A DNA stretch of 64,000 bases. Origin: Candidatus Gastranaerophilales bacterium (GTDB lineage: Bacteria; Cyanobacteriota; Vampirovibrionia; Gastranaerophilales; Gastranaerophilaceae). The stretch is taken from contig CALVEA010000006.1 in the NCBI GenBank assembly GCA_944326455.1, positions 38,521-102,520 on the forward strand. Direction: 5' to 3'. How positions within the stretch are numbered: the stretch's first letter is position 1; each line of letters starts with the position of its first letter. A model generated the notes under the pieces. That model saw only the letters and a list, made by a program, of their open reading frames with translations, was not told the origin of the DNA and searched no databases. A program made the position numbers and the translations under genes. Positions 1-8,731 of the stretch are shown piece after piece.

Positions 1-50
1 AAACTCTTGTGGGAAAAATGGCTTAATCCATCAAAATAAGCTAAATAAAT

Positions 51-890
51 CTATAAACCAAAATCTTCTTGAATACCTTTTATAGCTGTTTCTAATTTAT
101 CTTCATCCGGTCTATAACTGTAACGGTGATTTACATCAGGATCATGCACCTCCAGATAGTCGATTTTGCGTGGTTCTAACAGCTCGCAAGCTTTTTCGAA
201 ATCCTTCATAAGTTGGGAATCGCTCGTGAGCTCATTTTCATCAAGGTAGTTTTCAAAAGTAATTTTGTCAATCATAAAGCGGCAAAATATATTAAGGTAA
301 TATGGTATCTTACGGTCTTCCGGATCCAAAGTGAAATGTCTTTTATAATCGGAAGTTGGCATAATATTTTTAAGGTACTGTAACAACCCCTCTTGCTTTC
401 CTTCTCTATCACTTGAACCCACATAAAAGATGAGAAGAGGGAAAATAGAGTGTAAACTATCTGCAGCTTCTTTATAACCATTGTCTTTTAAAACATTCCG
501 AAAAGCAAGTAAGTCAAAGGAATGCTGTTTCTTTTCTGCTGCAGTTTCTCTCATTATAGTTGAACGATAATCCGGTCGAAAGTTAAGAGTAGCAAGTTTA
601 TCCGTCGCTGCCTGTGTCATATCTCTTGTTTCGGCATAAGCCCTTATCCTGGCATCCAAAAGCTCATCATGCCCTTTATAACGCATTTGAGGAATAGCAA
701 TTGCCGCACCTATTGCTGCTGCAACACCTATTGCAATATTTCTGAATTTCGGAGTCTTATAGAACGGTTTCTTTATCGCATTTAATCCTGCATTAATTTC
801 GCTAGCTGCACCTGAATTTACTGCTTTTTTAGCCCCTTTTGCTGCTGATTTACGTGCAAACAGCCTTGGCATGATTGGTCTTATGTTCAT
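51..890 (-). CDS. Hypothetical membrane-anchored protein
   Basis: I do not recognise this 279-residue protein. It begins with a basic, Ala/Lys-rich stretch (residues 1-45), then one hydrophobic segment (about residues 49-67, Ala/Ile/Gly rich), then about 210 mostly charged residues without a known motif. This suggests a single-pass membrane protein with a large soluble tail. The start is set at the ATG ending at 890 because an AAGGAG ribosome site lies 8 nt upstream (899-904); an in-frame GTG at 899 lies inside that site. Its N-terminus (Met-Asn-Ile-Arg-Pro-Ile, then a Phe at about residue 11) loosely resembles other proteins in this window that carry a Phe-polar-small tag. A 20-bp palindrome lies just upstream. 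It follows gmk but is separated by about 200 nt, so it is probably transcribed on its own. Confidence 0.75.
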   Translation of the reverse strand: MNIRPIMPRLFARKSAAKGAKKAVNSGAASEINAGLNAIKKPFYKTPKFRNIAIGVAAAIGAAIAIPQMRYKGHDELLDARIRAYAETRDMTQAATDKLATLNFRPDYRSTIMRETAAEKKQHSFDLLAFRNVLKDNGYKEAADSLHSIFPLLIFYVGSSDREGKQEGLLQYLKNIMPTSDYKRHFTLDPEDRKIPYYLNIFCRFMIDKITFENYLDENELTSDSQLMKDFEKACELLEPRKIDYLEVHDPDVNHRYSYRPDEDKLETAIKGIQEDFGL

Positions 891-928
891 ATAATACACT
901 CCTTGATATTGGTTGCTTAATTTGTTGT

Positions 929-948
929 ATGGTTTTATTAAAAACCAT
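929..948. repeat. Perfect 8-bp inverted repeat upstream of the 51-890 gene
   Basis: ATGGTTTT and AAAACCAT are perfect inverted arms separated by ATTA. The site lies 25 nt upstream of the ribosome site of the minus-strand gene ending at 51. It could be an operator or a 5'UTR hairpin. It has no U-tract typical of a terminator. The rest of 949-1098, between this gene and gmk, holds nothing else I can identify. Confidence 0.4.
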
Positions 949-1098
949 AAATTGAATTTTGACCAGAAAAGAGCAAAAATTTTTACAAAACTTAATAAAA
1001 ATAAATAAATCCAAGGATGGCATAAGATGGAGGAAACACTTTATAGAGAAGGATTTAAGCCGCGATTTCATCCTATAAATTTACAGTCAGTATAAATT

Positions 1099-1644
1099 CT
1101 AATTCATCAAAATTTTTTCCAGGTCATTTAAAGCCTGCTCTATGCTATCGTTTACAATCTTATAATCAAAGTTTTTTGAGTTTTCAATTTCAAGTTTGGT
1201 CGACGCAAGCCTTTTTTGAATAGCTTCTTCAGACTCGGTTTTTCGTCCTCTTAGCCTTGATTCCAATTCTTCCATTGAAGGCGGAAGTATAAAAATAAGT
1301 TTAGCTTCCGGCATAATTGATTTTACATTCAGCGCACCCTTTGTATCAATCTCAAGAATTAAGTCATGCCCGGCATTAAGAGTCTTTTCAACGTAATCTT
1401 TCCCTGTTCCGTACATATTCCCGGAAAACTCAGCCCACTCAAGAAAATCACCGTTATTAATCCTTCTTTGGAACTCATCTTTCGAGAGGAAAAAATAGTT
1501 AACTCCGTCAACTTCCCCCTCTCGCGGAGCACGCGTGGTACAAGAAACAGAAAGTTTAAACTCCGGATGTTTTCTCAAAAACTCTTTTATAACAGTTCCC
1601 TTGCCGACACCCGATGAGCCGGAGATTACATACAAATTACCCAT
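1099..1644 (-). CDS. gmk: Guanylate kinase
   Basis: Guanylate kinase phosphorylates GMP to GDP with ATP in the cytoplasm, feeding GTP and dGTP pools. The 181-residue chain has the usual family length. The P-loop GSSGVGKGT is at residues 9-17, followed by the GMP-binding region with the typical Thr-Thr-Arg-Ala-Pro-Arg stretch (about 37-42), and a lid with the Arg-rich segment around residues 130-145. The start ATG directly follows the stop of the upstream decarboxylase gene (TAGATG), with a GGAGGG ribosome site just before it. It is therefore the last gene of a co-transcribed minus-strand cluster, which looks like chance operon sharing and not a pathway link. Confidence 0.95.
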   Translation of the reverse strand: MGNLYVISGSSGVGKGTVIKEFLRKHPEFKLSVSCTTRAPREGEVDGVNYFFLSKDEFQRRINNGDFLEWAEFSGNMYGTGKDYVEKTLNAGHDLILEIDTKGALNVKSIMPEAKLIFILPPSMEELESRLRGRKTESEEAIQKRLASTKLEIENSKNFDYKIVNDSIEQALNDLEKILMN

Positions 1645-3390
1645 CTACCCTCCTAACTCCTTAAGGCTCTTGTGGACATGCGTTTCAAAATTTATATTAT
1701 CATCATGCTTCTCCGCTGTAATTTTTGAGTCGCAATAAGTTTCAGGGATTGATTTTGCAGACGCATCTCCTTCTCCTTTAAAACTCGTAATCACATCTCT
1801 TGTAAGCTGCGGCATGTCCATAGCACCGGTACAGATTTCAATATAACAAAGTTTGTTCATAATCTGTGTAACTTTGAGCGCCTTATCAAAATCATCCTCT
1901 GTTGTAACTTTAGTTGACCAGACTTCCCCGTCAAAAACACGAGCAAACTTAGAATAATTCATATTCATAATATCATTAAACTTATCCTCAGGATTGTCCG
2001 AAAGAAGACGTTCTATTGTGTATCCCTGATTATTAAGAACAATAACAACAGGTTTAACCCCTCTTCTGAGCATATTTCCTATTTCCATTGCCGTAAGTTG
2101 ATGAGAACCCTCTCCTGTTACTAAAATAACTCTTGAATTAGGATTAGCCAGACACACCCCGAGAGCAGCCGGAGTCGCCCAGCCGATTGAACCCCAAAGA
2201 GTCTGAGTATGAACTTCTACATTCGGCGGGAACTTCATTTGGCAGATTCCGTGAGGAACAATCCCTGTTTCTGCAATTATAATATCGTTTTCATTCAAAT
2301 ACTCTTGCAGCCTTGGATAAATATAATCAGAAGTCAGCTCACCTTCTGGTGCTGTAGTTTTCTCATAACCGATTATCGGTTTTTCAAATTCAAAGTTTCT
2401 GTACTCTATCTGTTCGCTGATTCCTTCAAGAACATCGGACATTTTTACATTTTCGTACTTGGTTCCGTCAACATAGGTATATGTTCCATAAATTGCAACA
2501 TGAGAATTTATCTTATACGGCAGATTAAATCCAAAAGCATTCAGGTCACTGTATATCGGACCGACAGCTATAAGGCAGTCTGTGTTTTCCAAATATTCTT
2601 CCGCAACAGGATTACGGAATTTTGAATAATACATACCAAGATATTTATCATAATTTGAATCAACTAAATTATTTCCCATTAGAAAGTTTGTTACAGGGAT
2701 TCCTGATTTTTCCGCAAACTCCCGGAACTCAAGCCGTGCATCAAATCTCTTTACTAAAGCATCACCGAGAATTACCGGCTTGGTTGAATCATTGATTTTG
2801 TTAACAATTTTTTGTACAACTGCTGAAAGAGTTTCTGCATCGCTTGTCCAATTATAATCAACATCTCTATCTGAGATTTCCATTTTTGCAATATCAACAG
2901 GAATTGCAATATATACCGGGCGTTTTTCTTTAACGAAAACTTTTAAAACTCTGTCTATTTCGAGTTTAGCATTATCCCTGTTTAAAAATGCTGTTGTTTC
3001 AACTACAGGCTTGTGAGCTTCTGCAAATGCATAAGGTCTCACATCGCTAAAATTATGATGAACGAGAGTCTTATTTTCAATACATTTAACTGCCGGGACT
3101 CCCACAATGCTGATAACCGGAACATTTTCCGCAAAACTTCCGGCAATAGCATTAATCGCACTTAATTCTCCCACTCCGTATGTTGTAATTATTGCCCCAT
3201 AACCTCTTTGACGGGCATATCCGTCTGCTGCGTACCCGGCATTAAGCTCATTTGTACACCCAATCCAATTAGTTTTAGGGTTGTTTTCAACCGCATATAA
3301 AATGTTAAAATTATAGTCGCCCGGAAGCCCGAAAAAATCGTTTATTCCAAGCTCCTCAAGCTTTTTTATCAAATATTCGGCAGTATTCAT
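1645..3390 (-). CDS. Thiamine-diphosphate-dependent 2-oxo acid decarboxylase (pyruvate/indolepyruvate decarboxylase type)
   Basis: Non-oxidative decarboxylation of pyruvate or a related 2-oxo acid to the aldehyde and CO2, in the cytoplasm. All catalytic residues of the yeast/Zymomonas pyruvate decarboxylase family are visible: the Gly-Asp-Tyr-Asn Asp (about residue 25), the ThDP Glu in CTNELNAGYAADGY (about 48), the His-His pair in LVHHNFSD (about 111-112), the GEGS...NN metal/ThDP motif and the Glu of the GYTIE motif. The Asp of the usual GDGS is Glu here. It carries about 50 extra C-terminal residues relative to indolepyruvate decarboxylase. The ATG at 3390 is preferred over an in-frame TTG at 3396. 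The iron alcohol dehydrogenase lies immediately upstream, so the pair probably makes ethanol or fusel alcohols. The substrate (pyruvate, branched-chain or indolepyruvate) cannot be fixed from sequence alone. Confidence 0.9.
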   Translation of the reverse strand: MNTAEYLIKKLEELGINDFFGLPGDYNFNILYAVENNPKTNWIGCTNELNAGYAADGYARQRGYGAIITTYGVGELSAINAIAGSFAENVPVISIVGVPAVKCIENKTLVHHNFSDVRPYAFAEAHKPVVETTAFLNRDNAKLEIDRVLKVFVKEKRPVYIAIPVDIAKMEISDRDVDYNWTSDAETLSAVVQKIVNKINDSTKPVILGDALVKRFDARLEFREFAEKSGIPVTNFLMGNNLVDSNYDKYLGMYYSKFRNPVAEEYLENTDCLIAVGPIYSDLNAFGFNLPYKINSHVAIYGTYTYVDGTKYENVKMSDVLEGISEQIEYRNFEFEKPIIGYEKTTAPEGELTSDYIYPRLQEYLNENDIIIAETGIVPHGICQMKFPPNVEVHTQTLWGSIGWATPAALGVCLANPNSRVILVTGEGSHQLTAMEIGNMLRRGVKPVVIVLNNQGYTIERLLSDNPEDKFNDIMNMNYSKFARVFDGEVWSTKVTTEDDFDKALKVTQIMNKLCYIEICTGAMDMPQLTRDVITSFKGEGDASAKSIPETYCDSKITAEKHDDNINFETHVHKSLKELGG

Positions 3391-3444
3391 AGTCAAAACT
3401 CTCCCAAGTATGTTTTAGCCAATCATACCAAAAATATCACTTGA

Positions 3445-4602
3445 TTACAAAGCTAATTTTAAAATTTCTTCAACATCTTTTTGAGTTATCAAATCTGTCT
3501 CACCAAGAAGTTTCATTGTTTGAGAAGCAAGATATTCAATATCCGGATTATTTATACCCGCCTCGGATAAAGAAACAGGAACTCCAAGCCTGCTAAACAG
3601 TACACGAAATTCAATAATTGTTCTGTCTGCCAGCTCTGCTTCGTCTTCTCCTGACAAACCAAATACATTTTTACCAAATACCGCCAGACGTTTTTGGTAT
3701 TTCTCTTTATAATAGGTCATTGATGCCGGAATCAAAACCGCAAGCCCATTTGCATGGGTAATATCGTAAACCGCGCTCAATGGGTGCTCAATAACGTGAT
3801 TAACTATAACATGACGTCCTGCACCGCAATTCACAAGCCCATTCCAAGCAAGGGTTGCCGTCCACATTATATTGGCTCTTGCTTCCAAATCTTTAGGATT
3901 TTTAACCAGCCGTTCAAGAGCTTCCAAATCAGCTTTTACAAGGGCTTCCACAAACCTGTCTAAGATAAAAGAATCTTCATCTGTTTTAGAAAAATATGCC
4001 TCCATAGAATGCGTCATTATATCAATTGCAGCTGCAATTGTATATTCAACAGGAATAGAAAGTGTCGTCTCAGGATCTAAAATAGAAAAAACAGGATAGT
4101 TAAGCGGAGTTCTGTAACCCCATTTATCATTAGTCTCTTCGTTTGTTATAACCCCGTTAGGATTCATTTCCGAACCGGTTGCAGGAACTGTTAAAATAAC
4201 GTATAAAGGGATAGATTTTTTAGGCTCTGCCTTATGACAATAAAAATCCCATAAATCACCTTTATAGCAAGCTCCGATAGCAATAGCCTTGCTTTCATCA
4301 ACAACGCTTCCGCCGCCAAGTGCAAGGATACCGTCTACTTTTTCTTCTCTGGCAAACGCTGCCCCGGCTTGCGCATGCTTCAGTGTTGGATTCGGTTTGA
4401 TTCCGGAATATTCCACATATTCTATACCATTTTCTTCTAAAGATTTAACAACCGTGTCAAAAATCCCATTCTTTTTTACACTTCCCTTGCCCGTTGTAAG
4501 CAAAACTTTTTTAGCTCTGCCTTTAAGAAGGCTTCCGATTTCTTTAATCCTTCCATTACCAAATATTATTTCTGTCGGATTTTTGTAATTAAAACTTTTC
4601 AT
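3445..4602 (-). CDS. Iron-containing alcohol dehydrogenase (butanol dehydrogenase/YqhD type)
   Basis: Group III alcohol dehydrogenase that reduces aldehydes to alcohols with NAD(P)H. The 385-residue length is typical. The nucleotide-binding GGGSVVDESK is at 96-105. The metal ligands of the family are present: Asp194 and His198 in AAIDIMTHSMEAYF, then His273 (EHPLSAVYD) and His283 (THANGLA). The overall pattern is that of BdhA/YqhD. It overlaps the end of rsmG by 14 nt and lies 54 nt upstream of the 2-oxo acid decarboxylase, so the two enzymes are likely co-expressed and consecutive: 2-oxo acid to aldehyde to alcohol. Cofactor preference (NADH or NADPH) is not decided by what I can see. Confidence 0.92.
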   Translation of the reverse strand: MKSFNYKNPTEIIFGNGRIKEIGSLLKGRAKKVLLTTGKGSVKKNGIFDTVVKSLEENGIEYVEYSGIKPNPTLKHAQAGAAFAREEKVDGILALGGGSVVDESKAIAIGACYKGDLWDFYCHKAEPKKSIPLYVILTVPATGSEMNPNGVITNEETNDKWGYRTPLNYPVFSILDPETTLSIPVEYTIAAAIDIMTHSMEAYFSKTDEDSFILDRFVEALVKADLEALERLVKNPKDLEARANIMWTATLAWNGLVNCGAGRHVIVNHVIEHPLSAVYDITHANGLAVLIPASMTYYKEKYQKRLAVFGKNVFGLSGEDEAELADRTIIEFRVLFSRLGVPVSLSEAGINNPDIEYLASQTMKLLGETDLITQKDVEEILKLAL

Positions 4603-5206
4603 TTCCCGCCCCCTTTATCACTATCAGATATCGTTCATAAACTTCCTCTGTCGGCAGCGTATACTCAATGATATCCTCTACCTTTGCATTATAACGCTTT
4701 AAGATATTTTTCGCACCCTCAATTTCTTCAAGAGCTTTTTTCGATTTGTACGCAACAAAATAGCCGCCATACCTTAGAAGCGGAAGCGCATAACCTGAAA
4801 TTTTCGCTAAATCAGCTACCGCCCTGCTTAAAATTATATCAAATTTTCGATTTTTTATATTTTCAACACGGTCACAGATTAAATCAAGATTTGTAAGCTT
4901 TAAAGAGTCTCTTATACTAATAACGGAATTTATTTTTTTTCTTATGCTGTCAATTCCGGTTAGATGGAGATTGGGATACTCAATTGCCACAGGAACACAC
5001 GGAAAGCCCCCGCCGCAGCCAATATCAAGAATTTCACCTTCCGTTATATTATACTTCTCAAAAAAAAGTTTTATACCTAAAGAATCATAAATATGTTTTT
5101 CGTATAAATACTTTTCATCATTTTTTGAAATTAAATTATGTATAGAATTTTCTTTTAAAAATACTTTTTTATACTCTGCAAAATCAGAGTCAATTTTAAT
5201 TTCCAT
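4589..5206 (-). CDS. rsmG: 16S rRNA (guanine-527-N7)-methyltransferase
   Basis: RsmG (GidB) methylates N7 of G527 of 16S rRNA using S-adenosylmethionine. The SAM-binding motif ILDIGCGGGFPCVPVAI sits at about residues 60-76, followed by the acidic GIDS motif, and the family signature LSRAVADL. Length (205 residues) is normal. I choose the ATG at 5206; an in-frame TTG four codons upstream (5218) is possible. Both ends overlap neighbours: the ATPase-TPR gene upstream and the alcohol dehydrogenase downstream, so translation is probably coupled. Genomes often place rsmG near replication or cell-division genes; no such genes are seen here. Confidence 0.92.
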   Translation of the reverse strand: MEIKIDSDFAEYKKVFLKENSIHNLISKNDEKYLYEKHIYDSLGIKLFFEKYNITEGEILDIGCGGGFPCVPVAIEYPNLHLTGIDSIRKKINSVISIRDSLKLTNLDLICDRVENIKNRKFDIILSRAVADLAKISGYALPLLRYGGYFVAYKSKKALEEIEGAKNILKRYNAKVEDIIEYTLPTEEVYERYLIVIKGAGNEKF

Positions 5207-7430
5207 ATTTTTTCTCAATTTCTGTATATTCTTCCGGTTTCATTCTAAGCTTCATATCGTTAATACGGCTTTCAATTCTTGCTGTATCCACTGTTCCTTC
5301 AAGATTTGCAGCGGTTTTGTGTGCTTTAAAGTACTCTTTTAAAGCATCCTTATATTTATCAGGGTTGTTGTAGTAATAGTCCCCCAGAGCAATAGTAGAT
5401 TCAAGAATATAAAAATCTTCATTAATAAATTCTGCGCTTCTTTTCGCTTCAAGTAAGTAGTCCAGCCTTTTTTCGGCATCAAGTTCCGCCAGATGAGAAG
5501 CATTGTAATAAATTCCATCATAATTATTACTTGCCTTATCAAGATTGTATGCCTTTAAGAAACAGTCTTTTGCTTCATCTTGAGTACCGTTCTCATAGTA
5601 GCAGGATGCGAGATTTGAATACGCAAGAGATTTATACGGGTTTTCTACCGGAACTGCAATACACCTGTTATAATACTTGAATGCCTGCTCCATTTCGCCT
5701 CTGTCATCACATGCAAGTGCATATTTAAAATACAATTCTGCAAGAGTCTGCGGCTCCGTATTATCATCCAGAGATGCAAGAGCTTTTTGATAATATGAAT
5801 ATGCCTCATCAGGATTATTCATACTTGAATAAATATTTCCCAAAAGCGTGCAAGCGCTAACCATTAATGATTGCGGAGTATCAACCGAATATATAACCTT
5901 TTTGGCAGTTTCTACAGCCCGTTGATTTTTATACATTTTAAAATATAAATCAGTCATCTCATAATAGAGATAATTCAAATTTATAAGCTCATTATGCTGC
6001 TTGTAATAACTCTCCACAATATCGTAAAAATGTGCGGACATTGAAAGATTGTTTATTTCTTTGTAAAGACGCGCCAGATGCAATCGCACTTCAATAATTG
6101 TTTGTGTATCAATGCCCTCTTTAGCCAGAATATTTTTATAAGCTTCTATGGCCTCGGTGTACTTTTTATCTCCGGAAAGCTCTTCTGCTGTTTTCATCTC
6201 ATCTGAAAGAGATTTATTCTGAGGTTTTGCCGGTTCTTCAACCTGGACAGGAGTATTCTCCGGCACGGGTTCTTGTTTTTCTTCCCCATGTTCAAGTTCG
6301 TATATACATTTGCTGTGATATTCTATTTCCGCTCTCAGTGCCTGTCTGGATAAAAGAAGTGCCCGCTGCTTCAACGGCTCTTTTATTTGTGCTTCGTAAA
6401 TTCCTATTATATATTTATGAAGTTTTATCTCAGTTTTAGCCGGAATAGAAATATCTATCTTCTGTAAAAAATAGTCTTGAACATAAATATTCTCACCGGA
6501 CTGAAAAATCATTAAGTTAGTTTTTAAATACTCTATCGAAAATTCATCATAAATTTCAAAAACAGCCAGAGCATTAAGACTTATACCATGCCTTATCGTT
6601 CTTAAAAACCAAAAGAAATTTCTTATAGCTGTCGGAACAAGGTTAACGTATGTTATCCCGAGGTAAGAATCAAAAGATATGCCGGACATTGCAAACTTTT
6701 GCAAAAAATCATGCAGACTTATTTTCATTGCCTGTATTATTTTCACCGACAAAGCCGTATAGTAATAATACCCTCTTGTATATTTATAAAAATCATCTAT
6801 TGCTGTATCTGTTGCCTGAATTTGATTTGAAGTTAAAAAGTCTTGAAAAACTTCTTTAGTAAATGCCTTTAAGAAAATTTTTCTATCTTCCTGGACACCG
6901 TTAATAACGGAAGGCATCATTGCTCTGGTGGATATAATAAGTTTTACATTTTCTTCTTTTAAAACATCTGATATCATATCCGAAATAAGTTTCATATTAT
7001 CCGCTGCAACATCATCCAAAGAATGAAGGATTATTAAAAACGGTTTTTTAATAGAAGAAATATATTGCCGGAATTTAACTCCCAGAGTCGTGATTTTTGC
7101 GTTTAAATTTACAGCTTTAGAAATTGCATTATTATCAATTACATCTATAAAAGACAAGAGAATATCATCACATACCGTTGCTTCTTTACAATAATATTCA
7201 AGCTTGATAACATCATTTGATAAGAAATCTGTTACATAATTTACAAATTGGCGTTTGCCTGTACCTAAAAAACCATGAAGATATAGAAATTTTTCTTTAC
7301 TGTCTAAAAAATCAACTGCCTTAAGGATTTCTGCATAGTTATTTCTCAATAAAAAAGGATTAATTTTATCGGAATCAGGTAAAATTATCTTCTCTCTATT
7401 AATTGAACTGTTTAAAAATTCATAATCCAT
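5196..7430 (-). CDS. ATPase (STAND/AAA-like) with C-terminal TPR repeats
   Basis: A 744-residue cytoplasmic protein in two parts. The N-terminal NTPase has a Walker A motif GFLGTGKR (53-60) and a Walker B-like strand FLIILHSLDD (131-140), then an all-helical region to about residue 400. A charged, Pro/Glu-rich linker (about 385-410) leads to a run of tetratricopeptide repeats (about 415-740), with repeated pairs such as AEAYxxYxKAL and LAxxY. This order (NTPase, then protein-binding repeats) is that of STAND-type signalling ATPases. The effector or partner is unknown; no extra enzymatic domain is visible. It heads the rsmG-adh-decarboxylase-gmk cluster and is transcribed divergently from plsY. 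No good ribosome site precedes the ATG at 7430. Confidence 0.75.
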   Translation of the reverse strand: MDYEFLNSSINREKIILPDSDKINPFLLRNNYAEILKAVDFLDSKEKFLYLHGFLGTGKRQFVNYVTDFLSNDVIKLEYYCKEATVCDDILLSFIDVIDNNAISKAVNLNAKITTLGVKFRQYISSIKKPFLIILHSLDDVAADNMKLISDMISDVLKEENVKLIISTRAMMPSVINGVQEDRKIFLKAFTKEVFQDFLTSNQIQATDTAIDDFYKYTRGYYYYTALSVKIIQAMKISLHDFLQKFAMSGISFDSYLGITYVNLVPTAIRNFFWFLRTIRHGISLNALAVFEIYDEFSIEYLKTNLMIFQSGENIYVQDYFLQKIDISIPAKTEIKLHKYIIGIYEAQIKEPLKQRALLLSRQALRAEIEYHSKCIYELEHGEEKQEPVPENTPVQVEEPAKPQNKSLSDEMKTAEELSGDKKYTEAIEAYKNILAKEGIDTQTIIEVRLHLARLYKEINNLSMSAHFYDIVESYYKQHNELINLNYLYYEMTDLYFKMYKNQRAVETAKKVIYSVDTPQSLMVSACTLLGNIYSSMNNPDEAYSYYQKALASLDDNTEPQTLAELYFKYALACDDRGEMEQAFKYYNRCIAVPVENPYKSLAYSNLASCYYENGTQDEAKDCFLKAYNLDKASNNYDGIYYNASHLAELDAEKRLDYLLEAKRSAEFINEDFYILESTIALGDYYYNNPDKYKDALKEYFKAHKTAANLEGTVDTARIESRINDMKLRMKPEEYTEIEKKYGN

Positions 7431-7449
7431 ACAACGATTTTAAATGATA

Positions 7450-7479
7450 TTAAACGTTTTTGCAAATATTTGGTATAAT
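7450..7479 (+). promoter_or_regulatory. Predicted promoter of plsY (extended -10)
   Basis: TGGTATAAT (7471-7479) is a consensus -10 hexamer with an extended TGn element. A weak -35, TTAAAC (7450-7455), lies 18 nt upstream. A ribosome site (AGGAGG) follows at 7490-7495, just before the plsY ATG at 7500. The short divergent gap (7431-7499) must also hold the promoter of the minus-strand ATPase-TPR gene. Confidence 0.6.
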
Positions 7480-7499
7480 AATTACTAAAAGGAGGAAGC

Positions 7500-8108
7500 A
7501 TGATAAGCGCAATTTTTGATTTGTTTTTAACAGCAGTAATAGCCTATATTATCGGGTCTATCCCGACAGGTTATATAATAGTAAAACTAAAAACCGGTCA
7601 GGATATCAGAACAATAGGTTCCGGCTCAACAGGGGCGACCAATGTAAAAAGAGTCCTCGGGAAAAAATGGTTTTTTACGGTTATGCTGCTGGACGCGCTA
7701 AAAGGTGCGCTTCCTGTTTTGTTAGCAAAATATTTTATAAATGTCGGCACTTCTTGGGGAATAGCTCCCGTTGCAGCAGCTGTTGCCGTAATAATAGGGC
7801 ACAGCAAACCTTGCTTTCTGCAATTTAAAGGCGGTAAATCAGTCGCTTCCGGAATAGGCACCATCCTTGCTTTAAATTTTACAGCCGGACTTATCATTGC
7901 TGCTGTTTGGGGCGTTGTAACTTATTTTACAAAGTACGTTTCCGTAGGTTCCATTACCGCACTTGTACTTTCTCCTATAATAATGTATTTTTGCGGTACT
8001 CCTATAGCATACCCGCTATACTGCTTTTTAGGCGCAATATACATAGTTTATCTTCACAGAGAAAATATTAAACGCTTGATGAAAGGAACAGAAAACAAAG
8101 TCAGATAA
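7500..8108 (+). CDS. plsY: Glycerol-3-phosphate acyltransferase PlsY
   Basis: PlsY transfers an acyl group from acyl-phosphate to glycerol-3-phosphate, the first step of phospholipid synthesis, in the inner membrane. The 202-residue protein has about five hydrophobic segments and the family motifs: GSIPTGYI (about 20-27), GSGSTGATNVKR (about 41-52) and GGKSVASGIG (about 110-119). A strong ribosome site and an extended -10 promoter precede it. It is the only plus-strand gene in a long minus-strand stretch and converges on the uracil-DNA glycosylase gene. The partner PlsX is not in the window. Confidence 0.95.
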   Translation: MISAIFDLFLTAVIAYIIGSIPTGYIIVKLKTGQDIRTIGSGSTGATNVKRVLGKKWFFTVMLLDALKGALPVLLAKYFINVGTSWGIAPVAAAVAVIIGHSKPCFLQFKGGKSVASGIGTILALNFTAGLIIAAVWGVVTYFTKYVSVGSITALVLSPIIMYFCGTPIAYPLYCFLGAIYIVYLHRENIKRLMKGTENKVR

Positions 8109-8146
8109 AATAACTTGCACAAGTCTAACTTTGCCTTATCGTGCAG

Positions 8147-8728
8147 TTATAATTTATCGTATTCTTTCCGTATTTCCTGAATATCCCGCCACATAAGCCA
8201 TTTAGGACCGCCTTTTTCCCTGGTGTCATTTCTTAAGAGATAAGACGGATGGAATATTGGCATAAGCTTCGCTCCGTGAACAATTTCACCTCCCTGAAAC
8301 CATTGCCCGCGTATTTTTGTTATTCCTCCGACACTCCCTAAAATCGACTGTACGGCAACATTTCCGCAAAGAAGAATAATTTTCGGATGAATTATATCAA
8401 TCTGAGCTTTTAAATATTCCCAGCAAGCTTCTTTCTCTTCAGGTAATGGATTTCTGTTATCAGGAGGGCGGCATTTGAGAGTATTACAGATATAAATATC
8501 CTCCCTTGTAAATCCGACCGATGCAAAAATCCGGTCGAGAAGCTGCCCGGCTTTACCGACAAAAGGTTTTCCCTGCTGATCTTCATAAAATCCCGGAGCT
8601 TCACCGATAAGCATAATTTTACTATTCGGCACCCCATCTGAAAATACTATATTATGTCTGGAGTTTGCCAAAGGGCATTTTGTACAGGACAAACACTTTT
8701 CTCTTACGGATTCCAATTCTTCATACAT
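8147..8728 (-). CDS. Uracil-DNA glycosylase, family 4 (iron-sulfur)
   Basis: Removes uracil from DNA to start base-excision repair. The 193-residue chain has the family-4 layout: four Cys ligands for a 4Fe-4S cluster (Cys-x-x-Cys near residues 14-17, then two Cys in the CNTLKCRPPDNRNP region and ACWEY), motif A GEAPGFYEDQQGKPFVG with the catalytic Glu, and motif B HPSYLLR near the C-terminus. It starts 3 nt after the stop of the acyl-CoA synthetase gene, so it is probably co-transcribed with it. Family 4 also includes proteins annotated as phage SPO1 polymerase-related; the catalytic motifs argue for a true glycosylase. Confidence 0.92.
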   Translation of the reverse strand: MYEELESVREKCLSCTKCPLANSRHNIVFSDGVPNSKIMLIGEAPGFYEDQQGKPFVGKAGQLLDRIFASVGFTREDIYICNTLKCRPPDNRNPLPEEKEACWEYLKAQIDIIHPKIILLCGNVAVQSILGSVGGITKIRGQWFQGGEIVHGAKLMPIFHPSYLLRNDTREKGGPKWLMWRDIQEIRKEYDKL

Positions 8729-8731
8729 AAC

